A stretch of DNA of 64,000 bases, taken from Streptomyces sp. NBC_00190. Its GTDB lineage: Bacteria; Actinomycetota; Actinomycetes; Streptomycetales; Streptomycetaceae. Below, one piece after another: positions 42,133 to 50,878 of the stretch. Location: positions 868,001 through 932,000 of the forward strand of contig NZ_CP108131.1 of the NCBI RefSeq assembly GCF_036203305.1. The letters run 5' to 3'. The notes below the pieces were generated by a model that was not told the DNA's origin, did not search any database, and saw nothing but the letters and a program-made list of their open reading frames with translations. Position 1 is the first letter of the stretch. The number at the start of each line of letters is the position of its first letter. Both the position numbers and the translations under genes were made by a program.

Positions 42133-43046
42133 GGCGCCTGGCCCGCGTCGCTGTCCCGGTACAGATCCAGGAACGCCTCGTCCAGCCCGGCCTCCTCCAC
42201 GGTGACGTCGGCCACCGCCAGCTCCAGCAGCCCCCTCAGCGCGCCGACCACCTCGCTGGGAGGTACGAGCAGCTCCACCCGGTCCCCTGCCCACTGCGGC
42301 GACCATTGATCGGCACGGCCCAAGGGCCGGGGGCCCGTACCGTCACCGAAGGTGAGCCGGATCCTTCGGGCCCGCGCCTCACGCAGCGTCGCCACGCTCT
42401 CCACGGTCACCAGCCGCCCGGCCCGTACGATCGCGACGCGCCCGCAGGCCCGCTGCACCTCGGGCAGTACGTGGCTGGACAGCAACACGGTCCGCCCGTC
42501 CGCCGCGGCCTCCCCCATCAGCTCGAAGAACGTTTCCTGCACCAGGGGATCCAGCCCTTCCGTCGGCTCGTCCAGCAGCACGAGGCGCGGATGGTGCTGC
42601 AATGCCTGCACCAGGCCGATCTTCTGCTTCATGCCCCGCGAGTACTCGCCCACCGTCCGCCGCAGGACCGCCGGGGTGAGCCCCAGCCGCTCGCACAGCT
42701 CTCCGCGGCGCCGCGAGGGCACACCCTGCAGGGCGGAGAGCAGGTCCAGGGTCTGCTCGCCCGTGAGCTCCGGATACAGCCTCAGCTCCCCCGGCAGGTA
42801 CCCGACCTCGGGAGCGACCCTCCGGTGATCAGTGATGGGGTCCAGTCCCAGTACCCGCGCCCGGCCCGCCGTCGGCCGCAGCAGCCCCGCCAAACACCTC
42901 AGCGTGGTCGTCTTGCCGGCCCCGTTCGGCCCGAGGAAACCGAACACCTCCCCGGCCCGCACGTCGAGCGTCAGCCCGTCGATACCGACCACGTCCCCGT
43001 ACCGCTTGGTCAGCCGACTCAGCTCGATGGCGGCCCCGGTGCCCAT
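42129..43046 (-). CDS. ABC transporter ATP-binding protein
   Basis: A 305-residue ATPase with Walker A GPNGAGKTTT, Q-loop region LRLYPELTGEQ, signature YSRGMKQK (a variant of LSGGQ), Walker B LVLLDEPTEGLDP and the switch LLSSHVLPE. A C-terminal DUF4162-like tail of about 80 residues follows. The ATG at 43046 begins MGTGAAIELSRL; a longer reading to 43160 has no support. It forms a coupled pair with the permease gene downstream. A possible 45-residue gene precedes it. Confidence 0.9.
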   Translation of the reverse strand: MGTGAAIELSRLTKRYGDVVGIDGLTLDVRAGEVFGFLGPNGAGKTTTLRCLAGLLRPTAGRARVLGLDPITDHRRVAPEVGYLPGELRLYPELTGEQTLDLLSALQGVPSRRRGELCERLGLTPAVLRRTVGEYSRGMKQKIGLVQALQHHPRLVLLDEPTEGLDPLVQETFFELMGEAAADGRTVLLSSHVLPEVQRACGRVAIVRAGRLVTVESVATLREARARRIRLTFGDGTGPRPLGRADQWSPQWAGDRVELLVPPSEVVGALRGLLELAVADVTVEEAGLDEAFLDLYRDSDAGQAP

Positions 43047-43065
43047 GGAACCAGTCCGTCCCCAC

Positions 43066-43203
43066 TCAGCCGGATTCCGCGATGACTCCGCGGAGCGTGG
43101 CCCCGGCGCCCGATCGAACGGCTTCGACGGCACTCTGGTGCACGGCCCGGCTGGCTTCACCCGCCCCGGTGAAGACCCCTTCGGCCGTCCACGTCGGTGT
43201 CAT
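43066..43203 (-). CDS. Possible small protein ahead of ABC genes
   Basis: A 45-residue reading frame, MTPTWTAEGVFTGAGEASRAVHQSA..., ending GVIAESG, with GGAAGGGG about 8 bases before the ATG. It stops 19 bases before the ABC ATPase ATG on the same strand. The helical, Ala-rich composition is compatible with a small soluble protein. I do not recognise it. The rest of the 371-base gap 43047-43417 shows nothing further. Confidence 0.45.
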   Translation of the reverse strand: MTPTWTAEGVFTGAGEASRAVHQSAVEAVRSGAGATLRGVIAESG

Positions 43204-43417
43204 CTCGTGGCCCCTTCCTCGGTGCTTCGCAAAGCCCCCGCACGGCCGTGCTCCACCGGGCGGGAGAAGCCGCGCCGGGCCGTGACCGAGCCCCGCAACA
43301 CGCCCGGAACACGGTCGTGCACGACTTACAGTATTGCTCCGGCAGAGCGGTTCGGCCGTTCACCGGGACGCCGACGGGAAGCCGGGAGCCGCGCGGCGAC
43401 CTGTGAGGCGGCTCGGC

Positions 43418-44293
43418 TCAGTCGTGGGGGATGACGGCCACGGGGCAGCGAGCGTGATGGACGGCGGCGGTGGCCACGGGACCCAGATGAGGTGCCAGGG
43501 CGGGACGATGCCTGCGCCGGCCGACGACCAGCAGCCCGGCGCCCTCGGCGGCCCGCACGACGGCCTTGGCAGGGCTTTCGAGACCGACGGTGTCGGCCAC
43601 CTCCACACTCGGAAACTTGTCGCGCCAGGCATGGAGGGCTTCACTCAGCAGCTTGTGCGCGTCCTGCGTGATCTTCTCGGCTACTTCGTGGTCCATGCCC
43701 CAGGGAGCGTGCGCATGGAGCGGCACGCTCCGGCCGTGGACGGCTCGCAGGGGCACGCCCCGCGCCGCGGCGGTGGCGAAGGAGAATGCGAGCAGGTCGT
43801 CGCATGGACCGTGCAGTTTCAGTGCGACGACCACGTCGCCCGAGGCACCTGGAACGGACGGCGGCCCCTCTTCGCGCTTTCCTGCGCGTACCAGGACCAC
43901 CGGCCGCTCGGCCCGTGCCACGACGGGCATGCTGATGTCGCCCAGGAAATAGCTCTCGACGGGCTCCAGCCCCCGCGAACCGAGCACGGTCATCTCGGAC
44001 TCCGCTGCCGCTTGCAGCAGCGCCTCCTGGGCATCGTCGGGGACCAGGTTGCCGACGATGGTGAGGCCCGGGTGGCGTGCCTGGAGCTCGGCCCTCGCGT
44101 TGTGCACGAGCCGCTTCGCCCAGTAGTTCTGATCCATCTCCGCGGGCACGAGGGTGGATTCCGGCAGCAGCAGAGGCCATGCGTGCAGCAGGCGCAGCGT
44201 GAGTCTGCGGCGCTCGGCTTCGTCAGCGGCCCAACGGGCGGCGGCGAGGCTCTCGGGTGAGCCGTCGAGGCCCACAGTGACGACTGGCTCCAT
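43418..44293 (-). CDS. Tandem universal stress protein
   Basis: A 291-residue protein with two USP domains. Domain 1 begins PVVTVGLDGSPESLAAARWAADEAERR and ends with the nucleotide loop GSRGLEPVESYFLGDISM. Domain 2 begins DVVVALKLHGPCDDLL and ends VVGRRRHRPALAPHLGPVA, where the final Gly-Ser/Thr of the ATP motif is altered. USPs of this type bind ATP or cAMP. I found no island palindrome upstream. An old hydrogenase fragment begins 158 bases away. Confidence 0.88.
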   Translation of the reverse strand: MEPVVTVGLDGSPESLAAARWAADEAERRRLTLRLLHAWPLLLPESTLVPAEMDQNYWAKRLVHNARAELQARHPGLTIVGNLVPDDAQEALLQAAAESEMTVLGSRGLEPVESYFLGDISMPVVARAERPVVLVRAGKREEGPPSVPGASGDVVVALKLHGPCDDLLAFSFATAAARGVPLRAVHGRSVPLHAHAPWGMDHEVAEKITQDAHKLLSEALHAWRDKFPSVEVADTVGLESPAKAVVRAAEGAGLLVVGRRRHRPALAPHLGPVATAAVHHARCPVAVIPHD

Positions 44294-44450
44294 GCCGACT
44301 GCTCCGTCTCGTAGGAAGCTGGAATGGCGTGCGGGTGTCCGGCCGGCCGGCGCGCTGTCGTCCCTGGTCCTCTCGCCGGTCGCCGTGCAGCGACCGTAAG
44401 CGGTACCCGAGGGGGCATCTGTGCCAACGCGCCGAGCACGCGGCCGCATG

Positions 44451-44600
44451 TCATCCGAGGAGCTCCTGAAACCTCAGGTCCAGGAAGTGGGCCGAGCACG
44501 AGATGCACGGGTCGTGGTTGCGGACGGCCCGCTCGCACAGCCGGGTGAGCTCGGCCTCGGAGGCCTCTCCGCGGTCGAGCCCGGCTTGGACCAGTCGACG
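44451..44600 (-). pseudogene. C-terminal relic of a [NiFe]-hydrogenase large subunit
   Basis: The minus strand reads LVQAGLDRGEASEAELTRLCERAVRNHDPCISCSAHFLDLRFQELLG then TGA. DPCxxCxxH is the C-terminal NiFe-centre motif of hydrogenase large subunits, and the surrounding words fit the soluble group 3 enzymes. Nothing upstream of about 44600 continues it, so only some 45 codons survive. This implies a deleted hydrogenase operon. Confidence 0.78.
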
Positions 44601-44605
44601 CCGGC

Positions 44606-45202
44606 ATGGGGCTCGCGGGCCTTGACGTCCCGTCGGAGTACGAGAGGGAGGACCGCGCCGCCCTGGCGCACGCTGCGGTGGATGCGGCCAACGGCGTCAT
44701 ACGCGAGCTGGGCTGCTCCGGGGTCTACCGGTCTCCGGACCTGCCGAAGGACGTCGTCGCATGGCGGGAGACACAGCCGGACGCCTTCTGCGGGATCAAG
44801 GGCCTCGCCCTCCCGGCCGCCTACCGCGAGAGCCTGTCGCGTTCCCGGGTCAGCGGCGACGGCGGCGCTGCCCGGATCTGCGAGGCCGCCGGCAGCTATC
44901 CCAGGGCCGCGGTCCGGATGACGACCGTCGTGGACCCGGTGCTGACCGCCGTCTTCTCCCAGGACCTGCTCAAGGGCGGCTCGTCCTTCAAGGGCACCAA
45001 CGGGTTCGGGTCGTTCAACGTGAGCCGGGCCGTGTACCGGGCGCGGTGCCAGACGGGGGACGTGATCTTCATGCTGGAGCAGAAGGACAGGTTCGGGGAG
45101 CAGGACTTCACGTTCGTCCGCGACCTGCTGCCCGCCTACGTCGAGGCCGAGTCCAGCCGTATCGGGTGCGGCCAGGAGAAAGTGGCCCTGCCCCGCGGCT
45201 GA
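44606..45202 (+). CDS. Hypothetical protein, probably truncated at its N-terminus
   Basis: A 198-residue reading frame. From YEREDRAALAHAAVDAANGVIRELGC it reads as a typical extracytoplasmic domain with several Cys (C at VIRELGC, AFCG, RICE, YRARCQ and IGCG), but no signal peptide or anchor is present. I do not recognise the family. Its start sits right next to the hydrogenase relic on the opposite strand, which suggests that the deletion removed its true 5' end. May therefore be a pseudogene. Confidence 0.55.
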   Translation: MGLAGLDVPSEYEREDRAALAHAAVDAANGVIRELGCSGVYRSPDLPKDVVAWRETQPDAFCGIKGLALPAAYRESLSRSRVSGDGGAARICEAAGSYPRAAVRMTTVVDPVLTAVFSQDLLKGGSSFKGTNGFGSFNVSRAVYRARCQTGDVIFMLEQKDRFGEQDFTFVRDLLPAYVEAESSRIGCGQEKVALPRG

Positions 45203-45233
45203 CGGGGCCGGTCCCGGCTGGGGCGGGTCCCGC

Positions 45234-46934
45234 TCAGTCCTCCTCGATCCCTTCCTCCCGGCTCCATGCGCGGTATGCCTCCAGAGCCGTGGGCAGGGTG
45301 GGGTAGATGTGGCCCGCGCCCACCGAGGCGGTCAGGCCGTAGGCGTCGAGGTCCTCGCGGAGATCCTGCTTGACTCGGGCCAGAGCGAAGACGATGCCGC
45401 GGTGCTCCAGTTCCTGACGGAGTGCGTCCACGGCGTCCAGGGCGGTGATGTCCACCTCGACGTTCGCCTCCGTGTTGAGGACGAACCAGCGGGCCGGCGG
45501 GCTCTGTTCGTCGACCGCGGCCAGGGCGCGACGGTGGAAGTCCTCCGCGTTGGCGAAGAAGAGCGGTGAGTCGTAGCGGTAGACCACCAGCCCCGGAACG
45601 GTCCGCGCCGTCGGGTAGTCGTCCACGTCGTGCATGCCGGCGAGCCCGGGCACCAGGCCCTCCACCGCGTCGTGCGGACGGGCCACGCGGGCGAGCAGCT
45701 CGATGACCGACAGCGCCACCGCGACGAGGACGCCGTACAGGATGCCGAGGACGAGTACGCCCAGCAGGCATCCGACCGCCAGGAGGAGTTCGCGGCGCCG
45801 GAAGGCCGCGAGGCGCCGGAACTCGCCGACTTCGATCAGGCGGACGGCCGCGTAGACGACGATGGCGCCGAGGGCGGCGCTTGGAGTGTGGGCCAGGAGC
45901 GGGCCCAGGAAGAGCAGGACCATGAGTACCGCGAGCGCCGCGAACAGCGAGTACGCCTGGCTCCGCGCTTTCGACGACTGGGCCAGGGCGGTGCGGCTGG
46001 CGCTGCTGCTGACCGGGAACCCGTGCAGGACACCGGCTCCCAGGTTCGCCGCCCCCATGGCCAGGAGTTCACGATTGGGGTCCAGCGGAACCGGATCGCC
46101 GCGGTCGGCAAAGGCCCGTGCGGTCAGGATCACGTCCGAGTACCCGACGAGGAGGACGCCCAGCGCCGGGACCAGCAGCTGCGGCAGGTCGCCGAGCGGT
46201 GGGAGCGCCGGCGTCGGCAGCCCGGAGGGCACGGGTCCGATCACGGCGATCCCGTACCGGTCGTCCAGCCCGAATGCCGCCACCACGGCCGTGGCGAGGA
46301 CGAGGGCGAGCAGGGGGCGCGGCACCAGGGGCCAGTGCCCCGGCGCCGCGAAGAGCACGGCCAGGACGGCGGCCGCGAGGGCGACGGTCGGCCAGTCGAC
46401 GTGTGTGAGGTTCAGGACGAAGGAGTGCAGCTGCGGGAAGAAGCCCGAACCTGTCGTGCGCACTCCGGTGAGCCGGGGCAACTGGTCGACGATCATGATC
46501 AGCGCGACACCGGCGAGGTAGCCGACGAGGACGGGCCGTGAGAGCAGGTCGGCCAGGAAGCCGAGTCGCACGGCCCAGGCCGCCAGGGACACGAGGCCGA
46601 CGGCCACGGCGAGGGCGGCCGCGAGGACCGCGTACCGGCCGGGGTCGCCGCCGGCCAGCGGCCCCACGGCGACAGCGGTCATCAGCGCCGTGGTCGACTC
46701 GGGTCCGACCGAGAGCAGTCGCGAGGAACCGATCAGCGTGTAGAGGACCATGGCGGGCAGGACGGCCCAGAGCCCGGCGACGGGTGGCAGCCCGGCCACG
46801 CCCGCGTACGCCATGACCTGCGGCACCAGGTAGGCGGCGACGGTGACCCCTGCCAACGCGTCCCGCCTGAGCCACGACCGGCGGTAGCCCCGCAGGCCAG
46901 GGGGCGACGGGGACGGCCTTCCGCTCGCGGACAT
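45234..46934 (-). CDS. SulP/SLC26-family anion transporter
   Basis: A 566-residue protein with about 12-14 membrane segments and a C-terminal STAS domain. VAAYLVPQVMAYAGVAGLPPVAGLWAVLPAMVLYTLIGSSRLLSVGPESTTALMTA is the SulP signature region, and FVLNTEANVEVDITALDAVDALRQELEHRGI in the cytoplasmic tail is STAS-like. The family carries sulphate, bicarbonate or carboxylates. The bicarbonate or sulphate question cannot be settled from sequence. It lies 54 bases downstream of PPK2 on the same strand. Confidence 0.9.
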   Translation of the reverse strand: MSASGRPSPSPPGLRGYRRSWLRRDALAGVTVAAYLVPQVMAYAGVAGLPPVAGLWAVLPAMVLYTLIGSSRLLSVGPESTTALMTAVAVGPLAGGDPGRYAVLAAALAVAVGLVSLAAWAVRLGFLADLLSRPVLVGYLAGVALIMIVDQLPRLTGVRTTGSGFFPQLHSFVLNLTHVDWPTVALAAAVLAVLFAAPGHWPLVPRPLLALVLATAVVAAFGLDDRYGIAVIGPVPSGLPTPALPPLGDLPQLLVPALGVLLVGYSDVILTARAFADRGDPVPLDPNRELLAMGAANLGAGVLHGFPVSSSASRTALAQSSKARSQAYSLFAALAVLMVLLFLGPLLAHTPSAALGAIVVYAAVRLIEVGEFRRLAAFRRRELLLAVGCLLGVLVLGILYGVLVAVALSVIELLARVARPHDAVEGLVPGLAGMHDVDDYPTARTVPGLVVYRYDSPLFFANAEDFHRRALAAVDEQSPPARWFVLNTEANVEVDITALDAVDALRQELEHRGIVFALARVKQDLREDLDAYGLTASVGAGHIYPTLPTALEAYRAWSREEGIEED

Positions 46935-46988
46935 CGCACTCCTCGCTGGTGGACCACTCGGTGTTCCGTGTCGGCGCCCGCCCCGGTT

Positions 46989-47783
46989 TCAGAGGTTCCC
47001 GAGGGTGGCCGCGTGGTCGGGCACCGGGGTCTGGAGTTCCTTGGACGGGCGCTCGTAGCCTCTGGAACGAGGACGGGACGGCAGGGTGAGTGACGGTAGC
47101 GCCACGTCCGCGTACGGCACCGAGGCCAGCAGATGGGCGATCATGTTGAGTCTGGCGCTGCGCTTGTCGTCGCTCTCGACCACGTACCACGGGGCGTCCA
47201 CCGTGTCCGTGTGGACGAACATCTCGTCCTTGGCCCTGGAGTAGGCCTCCCAGCGCGTCAGGGACTCCAGATCCATCGGAGAGAGCTTCCAGCGCCGCAA
47301 CGGGTCCTCCGCACGGCGGCGGAAACGCTCCTCCTGGACCCCGTCGCTCACGGAGAACCAGTACTTGCGGAGCAGGATCCCGTCTTCCACCAGCATCCGC
47401 TCGAACGCCGGGCACTGGCGCAGGAAGCGCTGGTGCTCGGCGGCCGTGCAGAAGCCCATAACGTGTTCCACTCCGGCGCGGTTGTACCAGCTGCGGTCGA
47501 AGAGGACGATCTCGCCGGCGGCGGGCAGGTGCTCGACGTAGCGCTGGAAGTACCACTGGGTGCGCTCCCGCTCCGTCGGCTTGGGCAGGGCCGCGATGCG
47601 CGCCACGCGGGGGTTGAGGTGTTCGGCGACGCGTTTGATCGTGCCTCCCTTGCCCGCCGCGTCGCGGCCCTCGAAGACGACGACGAGGCGGGCACCTTCC
47701 GCCCGCGTCCATTCCTGGAGCTTGACCAGCTCCGTCTGGAGCCGCAGCAGTTCGTTCTCGTAGACCGCCTTGTTGAGACCCAT
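46989..47783 (-). CDS. ppk2: Polyphosphate kinase 2
   Basis: A 264-residue single-domain PPK2. VVFEGRDAAGKGGTIKRVAEHLNPR is the Walker A loop, and IVLFDRSWYNRAGVEHVMGF the Walker B/lid region; KYWFSVSDGVQEERFRRRAEDPLRRWKLSPMDLESLTRW completes the signature. PPK2 transfers phosphate between polyphosphate and nucleotides, a useful energy buffer in dormancy. The ATG at 47783 starts MGLNKAVYEN. It is divergent from the sensor kinase gene; I see no island palindrome here. Confidence 0.92.
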   Translation of the reverse strand: MGLNKAVYENELLRLQTELVKLQEWTRAEGARLVVVFEGRDAAGKGGTIKRVAEHLNPRVARIAALPKPTERERTQWYFQRYVEHLPAAGEIVLFDRSWYNRAGVEHVMGFCTAAEHQRFLRQCPAFERMLVEDGILLRKYWFSVSDGVQEERFRRRAEDPLRRWKLSPMDLESLTRWEAYSRAKDEMFVHTDTVDAPWYVVESDDKRSARLNMIAHLLASVPYADVALPSLTLPSRPRSRGYERPSKELQTPVPDHAATLGNL

Positions 47784-47928
47784 GGCCGTCTCCTCCCGCT
47801 CGTCGTCCGGTGCTGCGATCAAGTCAGTCACGGCCGACGCCCTCGGGCAACGATGCCCTTCGCGCCTCGGCGTGTCGATACGCTGGTCCCGCACGGGGCG
47901 GACGGGCGGACAGGTGGAGGAGCAGCAC

Positions 47929-49647
47929 GTGGGTGTGGGGGATCCGTTGACGCAGGTGCCGCGGATGAGGCTGGACGAGCTGCTCGACGAGCTCCAGGTG
48001 CGCATCGACGCCGTGCGCGGCACCCGGGACCGGGTACACAGCCTGCTGGAGGCCGTCGTATCGGTGGGCCGGGAGCTCGACCTGGCCCAGGTGCTGCGGC
48101 GGATCGTGGAGGCGGCCGCGCTGCTCGTGGACGCCGAGTACGGCGCCCTGGGTGTCATCGGCCCGGACGGCCGGACGCTCGCCCAGTTCCTCACCGTAGG
48201 GCTCACCGAGGAACAGATCGCCAGGATCGGTCCGCTGCCGGCCGGTCACGGCCTGCTCGGGGAGGTCATCCGCCACCCGGAACCCCTGCGCCTCACCGAC
48301 CTCGGCACCCACTCCTCGTCCTACGGATTCCCGGCCCATCATCCCCCCATGCGTACCTTCCTCGGCGTGCCGATCCGCGTGCGCGACGAGGTGTTCGGGA
48401 ACCTCTATCTGACCGACAAGCGGGGCGGCGTCGATTTCGACACCGAGGACGAAGCGGTGATCTCCACCCTCTCGGTCGCGGCGGGCGTGGCGATCGACAA
48501 CGCCCGGCTGTACGAGGGGTCGCAGCGCCAGCAGCGGTGGCTGAAGGCCAATGCGGAGATCACCGAGAGCCTGCTGTCCGGCAGCTCCCGTGCGGCGGTG
48601 CTGGAGCTCATCGCCCTGCGGGCCCAGGAGATCACCGGTGCCCGGCTCGCGGACATCTCCATGCCGGTCGCCGGCGCCGAGGGCCTGGTCGTGGAGTTCG
48701 CGGCCGGTGCGGACAGCGAGGCGAGGCAGGGACTCGTGGTCCCCTTCGCGGGCACGATCTCCGGAACCGCGCACCGGACGGCCCGGTTCGTCGCGTCCGC
48801 ACATGCCTCGGACGACGAACGCTACTCCGCCGATGTCCAGGTACAGGACGGGCTGGGCCCGGCCGTCGCGGTCCCGCTCGGGACCACGGGCGGCGAGAGC
48901 AGGGGTGTCCTGCTGCTCGCGCGCCCGACCGGAGAGCCGGCCTTCGGTGAGGGCGAGCTGGAGCCGCTCGTCGCCTTCGCCGGTCAGACGGCGCTCGCGC
49001 TGGAGCTGGCCGAGCGGCGCCGGGACGCGGAGCAGATAGCACTGCTGGAGGAGCGCGACCGGATCGCCCGGGACCTGCACGACCTGGCCATCCAGCGGCT
49101 CTTCGCCACCGGAATGACCCTCCAGAGCGCCGCACGGCTCGTGGAGCACGACGGGGCCGCCGAGCGCGTCAGCCGTGCCGTCGACGACCTGGACGAAACC
49201 ATCAAGATCATTCGCTCGACGATCTTCGGGCTGCGCACCAAGGACCGCGAGAGCGGCCCCGGACTGCGGGCTCGCGCCGCCCGTGCCGTCGGCGACGCGG
49301 CCACCACCCTCGGTCACCCGCCGCGCCTGAGCATGGAGGGCCTGCTCGACACGGACGTGCCGCCGCAGATCGCCGACCACGTCATGGCGGTGCTGGGCGA
49401 GCTCCTCAGCAACGCCGCCCGCCACGCGCAGGCGACCCGGGTCGGCGTGAGCCTGAAGGCGGGGCAGGGCGAGATCGTGCTGACCGTCTCGGACAACGGG
49501 ACGGGCATTGCGGCCCAGGGGCGCCGAAGCGGTCTGCGCAACCTCGACGAGCGGGCTCAGGATCTGGGCGGGACCTTCAGCGTCGGCACACCCGACGGGG
49601 GAGGCAGCACGCTCGTGTGGCGGGCGCCGCTCCCCACCGCGCGCTGA
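47929..49647 (+). CDS. GAF-domain sensor histidine kinase (DosS/OsdK-like)
   Basis: A 572-residue kinase starting at a GTG behind GGAGGAG. Two GAF domains span about residues 50-190 and 220-375. The first contains SYGFPAHHPPMRTFLGVPIRVRDEVFGNLYLTDKRGG, the segment that carries the haem-ligating His in DosS, here His137/138. HisKA_3 follows with ERDRIARDLHDLAIQRLFATGMTLQS (phospho-His), then HATPase_c (ELLSNAARHAQATRV, VSDNGTGI). It resembles DevS/DosS and Streptomyces OsdK. The likely partner regulator is at 50879, three genes away. Haem binding is inferred. Confidence 0.88.
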   Translation: MGVGDPLTQVPRMRLDELLDELQVRIDAVRGTRDRVHSLLEAVVSVGRELDLAQVLRRIVEAAALLVDAEYGALGVIGPDGRTLAQFLTVGLTEEQIARIGPLPAGHGLLGEVIRHPEPLRLTDLGTHSSSYGFPAHHPPMRTFLGVPIRVRDEVFGNLYLTDKRGGVDFDTEDEAVISTLSVAAGVAIDNARLYEGSQRQQRWLKANAEITESLLSGSSRAAVLELIALRAQEITGARLADISMPVAGAEGLVVEFAAGADSEARQGLVVPFAGTISGTAHRTARFVASAHASDDERYSADVQVQDGLGPAVAVPLGTTGGESRGVLLLARPTGEPAFGEGELEPLVAFAGQTALALELAERRRDAEQIALLEERDRIARDLHDLAIQRLFATGMTLQSAARLVEHDGAAERVSRAVDDLDETIKIIRSTIFGLRTKDRESGPGLRARAARAVGDAATTLGHPPRLSMEGLLDTDVPPQIADHVMAVLGELLSNAARHAQATRVGVSLKAGQGEIVLTVSDNGTGIAAQGRRSGLRNLDERAQDLGGTFSVGTPDGGGSTLVWRAPLPTAR

Positions 49648-49661
49648 CGGCACCGGCCCGG

Positions 49662-50156
49662 TCATCCCCGGACGGACGGTACGAGCCGCGCCGGCGCCGC
49701 CTCCAGCCGGAATCCGGTGACGAGGTCGGGGCGGATCCGCAGGGCGTGGGTCATGGGGCGATCCACCCAGGGGCGCAAGCGCGCCGCGTACCGGTCCACC
49801 TCGTCGGCATCGGCCACCCGGTACGCGTAGCCGGTGACGACCACGCTCCAGCCGAGATGCGTGTCGGGGTCGATGGTGTCCGCTTCGTAGGCGACGACCA
49901 CACCGGGGACGTCCGCAGGTGCCACGAGGGAGGCGAGCGCTCCGTCGTCGTGGATCCGTACGATGATGTCCTCGCCCTCGACGAGGTGGTTGACCGGGCG
50001 GACGGCCGGCAGTGCGTGCCGGGTGAAGACGATGCGCCCCAGGGACACCGTCGCCAACAGCCGCAGCGCCTCGGCCCTGTCCAGCTCCCGCATACGCCGG
50101 GCGGGCGTCGTGTCACGCGCCCGGCCGTCGGCGCGCGGTGTGCCGTCCTGGTCCAT
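49662..50156 (-). CDS. PNPOx-like flavin/F420 reductase family protein
   Basis: A 164-residue split-barrel protein. ARRMRELDRAEALRLLATVSLGRIVFTRHALPAVRPVNHLVEGEDIIVRIHDDG is typical of the helix-sheet family found in actinobacterial stress islands, where a Rv-type DosR-regulon homologue exists. It probably binds FMN or F420. An ATG at 50156 is chosen; an in-frame GTG farther out (50225) would add 23 charged residues. Its end lies 14 bases from the convergent kinase end. Confidence 0.82.
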   Translation of the reverse strand: MDQDGTPRADGRARDTTPARRMRELDRAEALRLLATVSLGRIVFTRHALPAVRPVNHLVEGEDIIVRIHDDGALASLVAPADVPGVVVAYEADTIDPDTHLGWSVVVTGYAYRVADADEVDRYAARLRPWVDRPMTHALRIRPDLVTGFRLEAAPARLVPSVRG

Positions 50157-50283
50157 GATGCGCACCTTCGTCCGGTCCCGATCGGTCCTCGCGGCTTCCG
50201 AGTCACCACCCTCCCTCGCGGTCACCGGGAGAACCAGGGCCGAATGGTCCCCATGCGGAGACGGATCCCGGGGTCGGCCGCGG

Positions 50284-50610
50284 TCATGTCACGACGAGCC
50301 GCAGGACACGGTCGACGCCGAGTACCCGTATCGACTTGGCCACCAGCGGCGGCACGTCGCAGAGCTGGAGCCGCGTTCCGCTCGCGCTGCAGCGCAGGTG
50401 CACACGGAGGAACAGCTCGATGCCCGCGCTGTCGCAGAAGGCGAGGCCGGAGAGGTCGAGGATCAGGTTCCGGTAGCCGGAACCGGCGAGTTCGGCGAGG
50501 CGCGGCTCCACCCGCCCGGCCGTGTGGAGGTCGAGCTCTCCGGCCAAGGAGACGCTCAGGTCGGCGCCGTCGCGTGCCGCGGTCTTCAGGTCGATAAAGG
50601 TGGTCGTCAT
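50284..50610 (-). CDS. STAS-domain anti-sigma factor antagonist
   Basis: A 108-residue STAS protein. LSVSLAGELDLHTAGRVEPRLAELAG starts the fold, and LILDLSGLAFCDSAGIELFLRVHLRC contains the DSAG loop with the Ser that RsbW-type anti-sigma kinases phosphorylate. It would release a stress sigma factor by partner switching. It is divergent from the response regulator gene at 50879. Palindromes at 50724 and 50788 lie in the 268-base gap between. Confidence 0.9.
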   Translation of the reverse strand: MTTTFIDLKTAARDGADLSVSLAGELDLHTAGRVEPRLAELAGSGYRNLILDLSGLAFCDSAGIELFLRVHLRCSASGTRLQLCDVPPLVAKSIRVLGVDRVLRLVVT

Positions 50611-50723
50611 GGAGCCCTCCCCATGCTGCGTGCGGCTCTGCGTTCGAGCCGCGCCGTTCCCCGTGCGGCTCCATCTCACCGGACGCGGGCCGCTCGCGGG
50701 AAGGACCGGACGCCCCCCGCGCA

Positions 50724-50737
50724 GGGCCGAAGGTCCC
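50724..50737. promoter_or_regulatory. Island palindrome (STAS gene)
   Basis: GGGCCG-AA-GGTCCC, starting 114 bp upstream of the STAS ATG in the divergent gap. Confidence 0.6.
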
Positions 50738-50787
50738 CCTCCCGCGCACCAGGCGCGCACCCGCCGCGCGGAGCGGGCGGTCGATCA

Positions 50788-50801
50788 GGGCCGATCGGCC
50801 C
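50788..50801. promoter_or_regulatory. Island palindrome (response regulator gene)
   Basis: GGGCCG-AT-CGGCCC, a perfect palindrome that extends to CAGGGCC...GGCCCTG, ending 77 bp before the response regulator ATG. Suggests autoregulation. Confidence 0.68.
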
Positions 50802-50878
50802 TGTCCGTCCGGCCCACCCGGGAGGCAGGATGCTGAGGTTCGTGCGCCCAGGACGAACCCCGGCGAAGGAGTTGCGTC

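Noticed and set aside
42297..42345. Further copy of the island palindrome (GGCACGGCCC...GGGCCG)
   Set aside because: It lies within the ABC ATPase coding region and the arms do not keep the 2-bp centre.
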